Below are positions 33,554 to 44,143 of a stretch of DNA of 64,000 nt, one piece after another (the stretch's first letter is position 1; each line of letters starts with the position of its first letter). The notes under the pieces were generated by a model. The model ran no database searches. It worked only from the letters and a program-made list of their open reading frames with translations, and had not been told where the DNA came from. The stretch is taken from assembly GCF_040054535.1 (NCBI RefSeq), contig NC_090797.1, forward strand, positions 16,701,501-16,765,500. Reading direction: 5' to 3'. This DNA comes from Antennarius striatus (Eukaryota > Chordata > Actinopteri > Lophiiformes > Antennariidae). The translations under genes and the position numbers were made by a program.

Positions 33554-33807
33554 AGCAGGCTGCAGTTTCCTTTGCTCAGAGCGAGTTTGATATGCATAAT
33601 TTTGCGTTTTTTTCTATGTTTCTGCGTGTATTTTTTTAACGTAAATTTAGATAATGTATAGCAATATACATTATACAATACGATCTCAACCCTGCTGAGC
33701 TCCGATGGAGATATTGCGGATGCCGAGCGGGTCGCGTTGAAAGGACTAGACTAACGACTAGAGCCGCTAACCGGAGGAGAGTCAAGCCCTCCGTCCCCTC
33801 TGTCATC

Positions 33808-34775
33808 ATGGGGAACATGAACTCGCTACCGAACAAGTTGGACGAACTGACGGCGCTGTGCAGAACTGAACAGCGCTACCGGGAGACCAGCTTGTTGGTG
33901 TTCTCAGAGACGTGGCTAACTGCCGATGTGCCAGACGCTAACGTCGGACTAACCGCCTTCTCCTCCATACGAGGGACCGGGACACGAACACCGCCGGTAA
34001 GAAGAGAGGAGGTGGATTAATCATCTATACCAACGATAGATGGTGCCATCCGGGACATGTGACGGTGAAATCAATACTGTGTAACCGCGATCTGGAGCTA
34101 ACAGCTGTTAGCATCAGACCCTACTACCTGGCGCTTGAATTCTCACACGTTATTGTCCTTGCTGTCTACATCCCTCCATGGGTGGACCCTGAGACGGCAC
34201 GAGAAACCATTTGTGAGACCACCTCTGCTCTTCGGACCCGGCACCCGGAGGCGCTCGTCATTATCACCAGTGACTTTAACCACGTCACCTTGGACTTATC
34301 TCTCCCCACAATGGTCCAGTGTGTAGACTGCCCCACACGGAAGAACAGAACCATCGATCTGTTCTATGCTAATGCTAAGGAGGCATACACCGCCACCCCC
34401 CTCCCTCCACTAGTTAAATCAGATCATAACCTAGTGCACCTACAGCCCACCTACATCCCGCTGGTGAAACAGCTGCCAGCAACAACACGACAGGTCAGGA
34501 GGTGGTCCCCAGAAGCAGAGGAGATGCTGAGGGACTGCTTCCAGACCACCGACTGGGATGTTATTGTGGGCTCACATGGGGAGGACATTGAGGGGGCAGC
34601 TCAGTGTTTTACAGACTACATGAACTTCTGTGTGGACACCGTGGCCCCTGTCAGGACAGTCAGGCATTACCCCAACAACAAACCATGGGTAACCAAGGAA
34701 GTCAAGGCTGTCCTGAACAGGAAGAAGCGGGCGTTCAGGAGCAAGAACAAGGAGGAGATGAGGAAGGCCCAGTAG
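33808..34775 (+). pseudogene. Rex1-like ORF2, endonuclease domain, frameshifted
   Basis: The first frame 33808-34020 covers the N-terminal strands. A one-base shift near 33990-34050 moves to the frame 34059-34775, which carries the catalytic DFNH and SDHN motifs and the linker to the reverse transcriptase (NNKPWVTKEVKAVLNRKKRAF). TAG at 34773-34775 and another near 34849 follow. No reverse transcriptase. Confidence 0.65.
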
Positions 34776-34872
34776 GAAGTGAGACTCTGCCTGAGGGAAG
34801 CCAAGGAGGCCTACAGGAGGAAGCTGGAGAAGCAGCTGGGGCACAACTAGGTGAGGGAGGTCTGGAATGGGA

Positions 34873-34875
<3 letters not shown>

Positions 34876-34942
<67 letters not shown>
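34876..34942. repeat. (TA)n microsatellite at LINE/LINE junction
   Basis: About 33 TA units lie exactly between the broken Rex1-like frame and the 3' end of the antisense Rex6-like element. Confidence 0.95.
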
Positions 34943-34946
<4 letters not shown>

Positions 34947-37900
34947 CTCTCACCCTTTCAGGGTGGTATCTGTGTGTCATCCTCAAGCTCTACCAGAGGC
35001 CTGGGAGTCTGAGGGTTCTGCGCAGTATCTTACCTGTTCCTAGGACTGCGCTCTTCTGGACTGAGGCTTCAGATGTTGTTCCAGGAATCTGCTGGAGCCA
35101 CTCTTCCAGTTTGGGGGTCACTGCCCCAAGTGCTCCTACTACCACGGGGACCACATTAACCTTAACCTTCCACATCTGTTCCAGCTGTTCTTTCAACCCT
35201 TGATATTTCTCAATCTTTTCGTGTTCCTTCTTCCTGATGTTGGCATCAGCTGGAATCGCCACATCTATCACCACTGCTCTCTTCTGCTCTTTGTCCATCA
35301 CCACTATGTCCGGTTTGTTAGCCAGTAGCTGTTTGTCGGTCTGGAAGCTAAAGTCCCACAGGATCTTAGCCTTGCCGTTCTCAACCACCTTCGGTGGTAT
35401 GTCCCATTGGGATTTGGGTACTTCTAGTCCATACCGGGTACAGATGTTCCTGTACACTATCACAGCTACTTGGTTGTGCCTTTCCATGTATGCTGAGCTG
35501 GCGAATATCTTACACCCTGCGACCACATGCTGGACCGACTCTGGGGCTTCTTTACATAGCCTGCACCTTGGGTCAGATCTACTGTGGTAGATATTGGCCT
35601 CTATTGCCCTTGTACTTAGGGCCTGTTCTTGTGCTGCCATGATCAGTGCCTCTGTGCTGTCTGTCAGTCCAGCTTTATTCAGCCATTGGTAGGTCTTCTT
35701 GATATCAGCCACTTCCTCTATCTGATGGTGGTACATGCCGTGTAGGGGCTTGTCCCTCCATGTCGTCTCATCCTCTTCCTCTTCAGGCTTCTGCTGTCTA
35801 AGCCATTCACTGAGCAGTTCATCCGTTGGGGCCATCTTCCTGATGTACTCTTGGATTTTTGATGTCTCATCCTGGACAGTGGCCCTGATGCTCACTAGTC
35901 CTCGGCCTCCCTCTTTCCGCTTAGTGTACAGCCTCAGGATGCTGGACTTGGGGTGAAACCCTCCATGCATGGTGAGGAGCTTTCTCGTCTTGATGTCTGT
36001 GGCTTATATCTCCTCCTTTGGCCAGCTTATGATCCCAGCGGGGTATCTGATGACAGGCAGTGCATACATGTTGATGGCTCGGATCTTGTTCTTGCCATTC
36101 AGCTGACTTCTCAGGACTTGCCTTACTCTCTGGAGGTATTTGGCTGTGGATGACTTCCTTGCGGCCTCCTCATGGTTGCCATTAGCCTGTGGGATTCCAA
36201 GGTATTTTGTAGCTGTCCTTGATGTCTTCTATCCTGCCCCCTGGTAGGTTGACCCCTTCAGTTCTGATCATCTTGCCTCTTCTTGATACCATCCAGCCAC
36301 ATTTGTCCAATCTGAATGACATCCCAATGTCGTCGCTGTAGATCCTGGTGGTGTGGATCAGTGTGTCAATTTCTCGCTCATTGTTGTCCCGCTTCGGAAT
36401 TGGTATCCGTAGCCACTCTTTGTGATGATGTGACTGAGGGGGTTCAGGCCTATGCAGAACAGCAGTGGTGATAGTGCATCCCCTTGGTATATGCCGCACT
36501 TGATGTTAACTTGGGCAATTGGCTTGGAGTTAGTCTCCAGGGTTGTCTTCCACTTCCCCATTGAGTTCTTGATGAAGGCTCTTAGTGTCCTGTTGATCTT
36601 GTGCAGTTCCAGACATTCCAGTATCCATGTGTGTGGCATTGAGTCATAGGCTTTCTGGTAGTCAATCCAGGCGGTGCACAAGTTGGTCTGCCTATTCTTA
36701 CAGTCTCTGTGTACTGCTCTGTCCACCAGTAGCTGGTGCTTGGCTCCCCTGGTGTTACTACCAACTCCTTTCTGTGTCCCGCTCATATATTGATCCATGT
36801 GCCTACTCATCTTAGCTGCCATGATGCCTGACAGGAGCTTCCATGTTGTACTGAGACAGGTTATTGGCCGGTAGTTGGATGGGGTAGATTCCTTCTGTGG
36901 GTCTTTCATGATCAGGACTGTCCTGCCTTCAGTCAACCATTCTGGGTGCGTCCCATCCCTTAGCAGCTGGTTCATCTGTGCTGCTAGACGCTCGTGGAGT
37001 GCTGTCAGCTTCTTTAGCCAGTATGTATGGATCATATCGGGGCCCGGTGCTGACCAACTCTTCATCTTTGACACTCTTTCTTGGATGTCTGCCATTGAGA
37101 TGATTACTGGTTCTTGTTCTGGGAGGCAGCTGTGGTCAGTCCTCAGGTCCACTAGCCACTGGGCATCGGTGTTGTGTGATGCTTTTCTTTCCCATATGCC
37201 CTTCCAGTATTTCTCCACCTCAGCTCTTGGTGGGTCTGGCCGGATGCTATTTCCCTGCCACTGAGCGTACACCTTTGCTGGTTGAGTGGATAAGGTCTTG
37301 TTTATTCTCCTGGCCTCAATCTCCTTGGTGTATCGCTTCAGTCGGGTAGCCAGAGCTGTTAGTCTCTGTTTGGCAGTTTCGAGTGCTTCAGGTATGGAGA
37401 GCTTGCTGTATTTCCTGGGTGCCCCTTTACTCACCATGTTCCCCTTCTGAAGCTCGGCTAGCTGGCTGACTTCTCTCTGTGTCGCCTTTATCTTGGCCTC
37501 TAACCGTCTCTTCCATGGAGGGTATTGTTTGTTATGCCCTGTGTTGATCGTATATCCCAGCATCTCGAGGATTACTGTTGCTGTACTGTGGATCAGCTTG
37601 TTGGTCTCAGTTATGTTCCCTGTGGGGATGGTTCTTATTGCAGCATTCACATCTTCTAGCAGATCCTCTGAAGGTACTTGACAACTTAGCTTCGGTATTT
37701 GTCGGAGGCTCCAGGTTTCCATTTGGGTCACGATCTTCCTTCGCAGGTCAGCAGCTCTTGTATTGAGGCTGTGTATGTCTCTTGGGGCTTGGTACCCAAT
37801 CACGGATTCTGGGGGGGGGTGATATCCCCCCGCTGACCTGGCATCCTGGCTCCCCCTTGCCGTAGCATTGTTGTAGTATTTCATCGATCTCTAGTTGTGA

Positions 37901-38290
37901 CAGCATTTTTCGGTTAAGAATGTTGGAACACTGGGCTAACAGCTGTTTCTTTGTTAGCCTTGATTGTGGGTTTCGAAGCATCCATTGGTCCCACATCCGC
38001 CCCATATATCCCCTCTGTCTGGGATTACTTGTGTAGTAGCATTCCAACAAGTCCGTATTCTCCGCCCTTGTCCATGTGTGTCTTGTTCCAGTAGCCCATT
38101 TGTCATCAGATTGCCCTGGTTCCCTAGCATCTGACGCGGACCTTGTTAACCCGGGTGACGTCCGAGCCGGTATGACTCCGTCATTATTGTGTTCACTCAT
38201 ATTTTTGAGGTAGGCTCGTATAGCATTAAGGGTCTTGCCTAAGGACCCTCACTGGATAGTGCCCGCCATGTCTGGGGTTCGAAACCACGC
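34943..38290 (-). mobile_element. Rex6-like LINE (R4/Dong group, restriction-like endonuclease)
   Basis: Single-ORF LINE on the minus strand. It has an N-terminal conserved domain, RT, and a C-terminal CCHC plus restriction-like endonuclease, followed by a 3' UTR of about 45 nt that runs into (TA)n. Such layout defines the R4/Dong group, to which fish Rex6 belongs. The 5' limit is uncertain; a repeat-rich promoter-like stretch at 38370-38495 may belong to it. Confidence 0.75.
34990..38200 (-). pseudogene. Rex6-like ORF: RT lacking its YxDD box, intact RLE domain
   Basis: Start ATG at 38200 (MSEHNNDGVIPART). A frameshift lies at the G9 homopolymer 37811-37819. RT motifs in the second frame: SWSAPGPDMIHTYWLKKL, STPSNYRPITCLSTTWKLLS, WIDYQKAYDSMPHTWI and KCGIYQGDALSPLLFCIGLN. 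The frame then jumps from RSGTT to NEREIDTLIHTT near 36390, and the segment that should hold the YxDD catalytic pair is missing. The C-terminal frame (35970-34990) has CRLCKEAPESVQHVVAGC and the endonuclease core KPDIVVMDKEQKRAVVIDV, and ends RTLRLPGLW. Reverse transcription would fail; the endonuclease looks preserved. Confidence 0.75.
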
Positions 38291-38500
38291 CCACGCCCTC
38301 CTACATTCCAGACCACTAAATCAGCGATCAGCACGTGATCACCACATGATCACTACATGATTGGCGAAGGGAGGGAGGGATATTCACCGGAAGGGGCGGA
38401 ATATATTTTTTCTGTATTTTAAATTTATGCAACGTCATCCAATAGGGAGGGATATTCACCGGAAGGGGCGGGATATACACCGGAAGGGGCGGGACTTGAT
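38291..38500. promoter_or_regulatory. Three repeats of CACCGGAAGGGGCGG (ETS plus GC box)
   Basis: Exact copies at 38385-38399, 38457-38471 and 38478-38492, each preceded by 'gatat(t/a)'. Each unit joins an ETS-type core (CCGGAAG) to an Sp1-type GC box (GGGGCGG). They sit just outside the 5' end of the Rex6-like element and could be its promoter. The surrounding sequence has no gene. Confidence 0.45.
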
Positions 38501-38509
38501 ACGGTCAAA

Positions 38510-39245
38510 GAGGTCAAAGTCATCAATCAAAGATAATTGACAAAAGGTGGGTTTCTTATTCTCTATGGTCTCTCGTGCCATCTCTGGGTCTGCACGTAGG
38601 GGGGATGAAGACAGCGAGGACAATGACGTGTGAAAATTCATGCACCAGGTAGGGTCTGATGCTAACAGCTGTTAGCTCCAGATCCCGGTTGCACAGCATA
38701 GTTTTCACAGTCACATGTCCTGGATGACGCCATCTGTTGTTGGTGTAAATGATCAGACCACCTCCCTTCTTCTTGCCAGCAGTGTTTGTGTCCCGGTCCG
38801 CTCACACAGAGGAAAAGCCGGTCAGTCTGACGTTAGCATCGGGAACGAACTCCATCAGCCATGTCTCTGAGAACACCAGCAAGCTGGTTTCCCTGTAGTG
38901 CTGCTCAGTCCTGCACAAAGCCATCAGTTCCTCCACCTTGTTGGGCAGCGAGTTCACATTCCCCCATAATGACCGAGAACCGAGGGTCTGACCTGCTGGC
39001 GGCTGTTAGCTCTAGCCGCTAGCCTAGTCTGCTTTTGTTTATCTCCCCGGCTCCCTCTGTACCTCCGCTGGATCTTGGTGGGGATGAGCTCGTGAATCCC
39101 AGGTTCTCCTTTGACCTTCATGGACAGCATTTCCTCTCTGGAGTACATAAGCACAGTACTGTCCATGGTGGTTAAAGAAATAAAAGTAAAGACGCAGATA
39201 AGACAAAGAAAAACAATAAAAACAGAAGACATACAACATAGAAGA
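38510..39245 (-). mobile_element. Rex1-like LINE 5' fragment, inverted
   Basis: On the minus strand, 38965-38645 reads as the same endonuclease N-terminus as 33808-34150 (ETSLLVFSETWLM; ANNRWRH-type region; RDLELTAVSIRP), with stops and indels. It points toward the plus-strand Rex1-like piece, so the Rex6-like element lies between two converging Rex1-like fragments. Confidence 0.6.
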
Positions 39246-39289
39246 CGAAAACCTGCAGCTAGCTCACATATGCGCAGTTCATGATCCTC

Positions 39290-39965
39290 TTTATTCCTCC
39301 GAGGTGCCACAACTCTGCACATCTCCCTTGTTCTTAAAAATGGGCACCAACACACTTCTCCTCCATTCCTCAGGCATCTTCTCACTATCTAAGATCCTGT
39401 TGAACAACCCAGTCAGAAACTCTACTGCCACCTCTTCACTTCCAAACACTTCCAAACCTCTACAGATATATCATCAGGACCGACTGCCTTTCCACTCTTC
39501 ATCCTCTTCAGTGCCCTCCTCACTTCATCCTGACTAATCTTTGCTACTTCCTGGTCCACAACAGTCACCTCTTCTAGTCTTTGTTCTCTCTCATTTTCCA
39601 CGTTAATCAACTCTTCAAAGTACTCTTTCCATCTTCCCATCACACTACTGGCACCTGTCAATAGACTTCCATCCCTATCCTTAATCACCCTAACCTGCTG
39701 CACGTCCTTCCCATCTCTGTCTCTCTGTCTTGCCAACCTGTATAGATCAGTTTCTCCCTCCTTACTGTCCAACCTAGCATACAAGTCATCATGAGCCCCC
39801 TGTTTGGCCTTTGCGACCTCTACCTTCACCTTACGCTGCATCTCCCTGTAGTCCTGTCTACTCTCCTCAGTCCTCTCAGTGTCCCACTTCTTCTGCATTC
39901 CTCTCCTGGATACCAAACCTGCCCATCACCTCCTCACCATCTCTGTTTCCTAGACCAACATGTCC
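39290..39965 (-). mobile_element. RTE LINE fragment, rearranged
   Basis: The minus-strand frame 39916-39422 covers the RTE linker and RT N-terminus ([20 protein letters not shown] to [20 protein letters not shown]). At 39890-39965 it is joined directly to part of the endonuclease region (compare 8690-8780), so about 300 codons between them are deleted. Not functional. Confidence 0.7.
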
Positions 39966-40004
39966 ATTGAAGTCTGAAAAAGACATGGAACATGTCCATT
40001 GAAG

Positions 40005-40270
40005 TCAGATGGAACAGAAGAACAAAACATTTAATATCATATTAAAATACGCAGGTGTACAGTACTGTAGCACCGTGATGTAGCTTACCTGTAGAGCAAA
40101 GGAAGAGAAGGAGGAAGGAGTTATTGTTGGTGAGATGCACTTGTCATTGTAGAAACCATGGCATCTCCTACCACTACACATACCATCACTTGTTTCATGA
40201 TTTTTGCTAATACCATGAGCTCTAGCCTTTGCTTTATCAGCCAAATGGTAACGTATCCAAGAGGGTACAA
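40005..40270 (-). other. Unassigned minus-strand frame ending at a splice-donor-like site
   Basis: The minus-strand frame from about 40270 to 40095 (SGFVPSWIRYHLADKAKARA... GRRCHGFYNDKCISP) ends at CTCTACAG|GTAAGC, a near-consensus donor. I do not recognise the domain. Its first part recurs at 1-74. It is bounded on one side by RTE sequence, so it could be a captured exon or part of another transposon. Confidence 0.35.
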
Positions 40271-40445
40271 AGCCTGATGTGCTGAGATGGTTTGGACATG
40301 TCCAGAGGAGAGATAGTGAATATATTGGTAGAAGGATGCTGAGTTTTGAACTGCCAGGCAGGAGGCCTAGAGGTAGACCAAAGAGGAGGTTTATGGATGT
40401 AGTGAAAGAGGACATGAAGGTAGTTGGTGTGAGAGAAGAGGATGC
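40271..40445 (+). mobile_element. RTE LINE 3' fragment
   Basis: The last 58 codons or so of RTE ORF2 (LRWFGHVQRRDSEYIGRRM to VGVREEDA), better preserved than its copy-A partner at 75-283, but cut before the stop codon where it joins the GC-rich repeat. Confidence 0.75.
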
Positions 40446-41626
40446 TGGTCCCCGGCCAGATGCTCCAGGGACGCAGCCCGAGCCCTCAGAAGGGCGGATC
40501 ACCCTCCAAAGTGACTCCGTGACAGTGCACCATAGCTAGGCAGCCGCCTGCCAGCATCCTCCCTCCCTCTCTGGAAGAACCATGATCAGAGCACCAGCAG
40601 GTGTGGCCGTACTGGCTTCCCCCATGACCGTGGTAGCTCCCCCTGGGCCCATGAGCCTGAAAACCAGCCTCCATTACATGACCTCCAGGAGGGCGGGTCA
40701 CCCCGTGAGATGACCCGGTGATGGTGCACCATGGCTGGGCAGCCACCCACCAGCATCTTTCTACCCTTTCAGGAGAACCGTGATCAGACAACCAGCAGGT
40801 GGGGCCATACAGGCTTCCCCTGTGGCCATAGTAACGCCTTTGAGCCCGTGAGCCCGAAAACCAGCCTTTGTTACATGACCTCTAGGAGGGTGTGTCACCT
40901 CGCTACAGTGATCCGAGTTTGGTGCATTGTGGCCGGCCTGCGGTCAGTCAGAGCCCCCCCCCCTTGACCTTCAGGCTGACACTGTTGAAAAATCCAATTT
41001 TATTTATGACCTCCAGGAGGAGAGGCTGAAGATCCACTCCCTGTGTCCGATCATCTGCTCTCATCGCTCGGATTGGCATTTCGGCCTGTGGCCTGTGGAG
41101 GCCAACTTTTCAAATTAACACCTAGCCATGTTAGCTCAATGAGGGTCATTTGACAAATTCCCCCAAACTTTGACAGCGTCACTCTAGGTCCTCACCCCTG
41201 GTAGTCCTGCACATATCTTTAGCTGGATCGTCATAGACACAAAGTATGAGATGGACCACCGAGAACCACCAATAAGAGCTGTGTCATCGAGCGTACAGGT
41301 CATGGACCACTGGAGGGCCCCTGCTTAGAGATGGGTCACAAGGTGCACGGAAAACACAGACGCAGTCCATGCTGAACCATATCTGAATGAACGCGCCTAG
41401 AAGAGGAGCCTCTCCCCGAGCCAGAGCCAGGGAAGACCCTCCATGGGCATGTCGCAGTTACCCGTTGGTCCATGGAAAGGTTCCAGGCGGGAGCCTGGGA
41501 CCTGTGATTGACAATGTCCGATTGGTTGCAAGCCAGTAGTGTAATCTCATTGTATTACGTATAGTGACAATAAAGGCTTTCTATGTTCTATTCTATTCTA
41601 ATGTCCGTTGTGAAACACACATCCAA
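40446..41626. repeat. GC-rich composite repeat and LINE-tail repeat, copy B
   Basis: About 40490-40690 and 40690-40900 are two tandem copies of a unit of about 205 bp that occurs once in copy A (about 495-705). From 40985 to 41160 it matches 800-960, and from 41190 to 41626 it matches 3195-3686 with the TA tract contracted. No gene seen. Confidence 0.6.
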
Positions 41627-42702
41627 TCGTAGAACCAGCACCGAAGGAGAGGCGTCACCACCGTTCATCTTTGCCTGACCACATGCAGCTGAGCAGCGGA
41701 TAGGGATTGCGAATCAAACCTCTTCGTGTCTGGAACTTACGTGCCGAGATGACCACACAGGGCTCGTCCCGGACCACCACCGTGCCCGCGGTACTGACAC
41801 CCAAACCGTCCATCACACTGTTTATTTTAGCACAGGGACAGTGAGTTGCGCCTGGGCATCAGGCTGCCGGCCGCCCCCCTCCCTCTCTGGATGTGCCATG
41901 TTGACAGAAGCAGCAGAGTGGGATAGGAGTCTGGGGCAATTGTGACCCAGGTGGAGCAACTGACTCATGGATGTGCTCTTCGTGGATACGGGCCATGGAG
42001 GAATGCATGGGACCCTTCCCTGCCAGATGCTCCATGGACCCAGCCCGAGCCTCCAGGGCCCTGTGCTCAGCCTCCACAGCCCGAGCCTGAGCCTCCAGCA
42101 AGCCGGCTGGCTGTCTGGATGTCCTTAACCCTTAGATGCACTTGTGGGGTCAGGTATGACCCCATTGGTTATTTTTCTTCAGCACCTTAAAAATAGAAGC
42201 TTGTAATATAGTCATATTCCAGGTGTTCCTCATAAAATGTTTGTGACATGGGGCCATTTACATTTTTAAAACATAATGAATTATTTTCAAGAAATTACAA
42301 GTTTTTGTATCACTAAGCCTCTCATCCATGAGCGGGGTCACATACAGTATGACCCCGAATAGGTTTGATGGGTTTTCAGATGAACTTTTACTTTTTAGGC
42401 ACTTTTAGTGTCACCTGTAGACACCTCTTGTCAATTAATCACTTCTGCTGCAACTTTCCAATCAACACACCGAGCATCAGCAAGCTCTCCACCCGGGAGC
42501 TGACTTCAGCAGCTCCGTGAACTGCCTCCAGACACACAACCCGAGCCTCCAGCAGATGGCAGGTAATCGCAACATCCAGGAAGGCCTCCACACACACAAC
42601 CGGGGCCGTCAGCGACCCAAACGACCTCTGCTGCACCGCGCACATCCTCCACATATGCGGCCGACTCGTTTGACTTGTAAGTCATTTCTCTATGAACTTA
42701 AG
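41627..42702. repeat. Composite dispersed repeat, copy B, with piggyBac-like MITE end at 42125
   Basis: Matches 7545-8630. TTAA at 42125-42128 followed by CCCTTAGATGCACTTGTGG marks the piggyBac-like end. The second GGGGTCA...TGACCCC palindrome lies near 42335-42355. Confidence 0.55.
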
Positions 42703-42736
42703 TTAGGGTTAGGGTTAGGGTTAAGGTTAGGGTTAG
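42703..42736 (+). repeat. Interstitial telomere-like tract, copy B
   Basis: About five TTAGGG-type units with one TTAAGG, at the same junction as in copy A. Confidence 0.85.
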
Positions 42737-43380
42737 CCATTTCCATCCTTTTTGCAAAGTCAACCACCATCTGTCCTTCTGCATTCCTCTCCTGGATACC
42801 AAACTTGCCCATCACCTCCTCATCAGCTCTGTTTCCTGCGCCAACATGTCCATTGAAGTCTGCTCCAATGACAACTCTCTCACTTCTAGGTATGCTCTGC
42901 ATCACTTCGTCAAAGTCCAACCAGAATTTATCCTTTTCCTCCAGCTCGCATCCTACCTGTGGAGCATACCCACTAACAACACTGAACATCACACCTTCTA
43001 TTTCGAGCTTCAGACTCATCACTCTATCTGACACTCTTTTTACCTCCAGGACATTCCTAACAAACTCCTCCTTCAAGATAACTCCTACTCCATTTCCCTT
43101 CCCATCTATACCATGATAGAACAACTTGAACCCTGCTCCTAAACTTCTAGCCTTGCTACCTTTCCACCTGGTCTCCTGGACACACAGTATGTCTAACTTC
43201 CTCCTCTGCATCATGTCAACCAACTCTCTACCTTTTCCTGTCATAGTTCCAACATTCAACGTCCCTACTCTCAGTCCTATACTCTTGGTGTTCCTCTTCT
43301 CTCTCTTCCTACAAACACACTTTCTTCCTCTTTTTCTTCAACCAGCAGTAGTCCAATTTCCACTGACACCCTATAGGTGA
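42737..43380 (-). mobile_element. RTE endonuclease fragment, copy B (3' side of gypsy insertion)
   Basis: Minus-strand endonuclease frame of 189 codons starting at MNVGTMTGKGRELVD, with CVQETRW and GADFNGHVGAGNR. It matches copy A apart from a few substitutions. Its 5' UTR lies beyond the gypsy element at 55792-56033. Confidence 0.8.
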
Positions 43381-43811
43381 ATCTAATCTGGCCAACTCCC
43401 AGCAGACTGATGACAGCACAACTTCTTCAGGTTGATAGCGTTTATTGCCAGTTCTGTTGATCAACAACAACAACACAGGTGGTTGGTGGTGACTTTATAT
43501 GGCTCAAGTAGCACAGCTCCCATAACAGGAAATGCAGCAGCGCAAGAGCCCGCACAGTGTGATAGTATATATATATTTTCTTTCATTATTATTATTGTTA
43601 TTACGGGAATTATGCCAAATATAACTATCAACCTTTATTGTATGTTTACAATTAATTAATATAATAATAACTTCTCAGCTTAATGCAAAGGCTCTTAGAT
43701 ATTTTTATAATGAAAGAAAAAAAAACATATTTCCCTTTACAACATACCTGTTGATCAACAACAACACAGGTGGTTGGTGGTGACTGTATATGGCTCAAGT
43801 AGCACAGCTCC

Positions 43812-44059
43812 CTAAACATCAGAACGGAAGAAAAACAGTACATTTCAATGGGCTGCGCCATTACTATTGTACAACTCCATGCTAATTCCTGCAACTTGTC
43901 ACGCTAGGGCAGAAGAGAAAACTGCACACACTTCGACCCAATGACAGTTGCAAAACATGCCCACAACATTCATATAGCTCAACATATACTTTGATTTCAG
44001 TGAAATTAGCATTTTTTTAGCTTAACATAAGAAAAATCGTGGATCTGTTTGTAGCCTAC
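43812..44059 (-). other. GT-AG bounded intron-like segment in the gypsy-2 3' LTR
   Basis: Minus strand: CCTGTTATG|GTAGGCTAC ... GATGTTTAG|GGAGCTGTG. The same LTR contains CCTGTTATG joined directly to GGAGCTGTG at 43520/43521. Counterpart in the 5' LTR: 55364-55610 (247 bp), with its junction at 55070/55071. Confidence 0.7.
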
Positions 44060-44129
44060 CATAACAGGAAATGCAGCAGCGCAAGAGGACGAGCTGCCCG
44101 TTTCCTGTCACTTATATAGACTCCACCTG

Positions 44130-44143
44130 CCACCAGAGGGCGC
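44130..44143 (+). promoter_or_regulatory. CTCF-type motif in gypsy-2 3' LTR
   Basis: CCACCAGAGGGCGC fits the core CTCF consensus CCASYAGRKGGCRS at every position. The other LTR has the same motif at 55681-55694, in the same orientation. Confidence 0.55.

Larger units (their letters stand above)
33476..34875 (+). mobile_element. Rex1-like (CR1-group) LINE, endonuclease part
   Basis: The 5' UTR from about 33476 carries two copies of a 30-bp block with TGCGCATGCGCG. The coding part has an apurinic endonuclease: MGNMNSLPNKLDELTALCRT, LVFSETWLTADVPDANV, VLAVYIPPWVDPE, ITSDFNHVTL, DCPTRKNRTIDLFYAN and VKSDHNLVHL. The element breaks at the (TA)n tract at 34876, before the reverse transcriptase. Confidence 0.65.

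Noticed and set aside
34604..35203. 199-codon plus-strand frame through the TA tract (poly Ile-Tyr)
   Set aside because: Chance reading through (TA)n and antisense Rex6-like sequence.
38221..38290. A tRNA gene
   Set aside because: Only B-box-like and weak A-box-like motifs; no cloverleaf acceptor stem visible.
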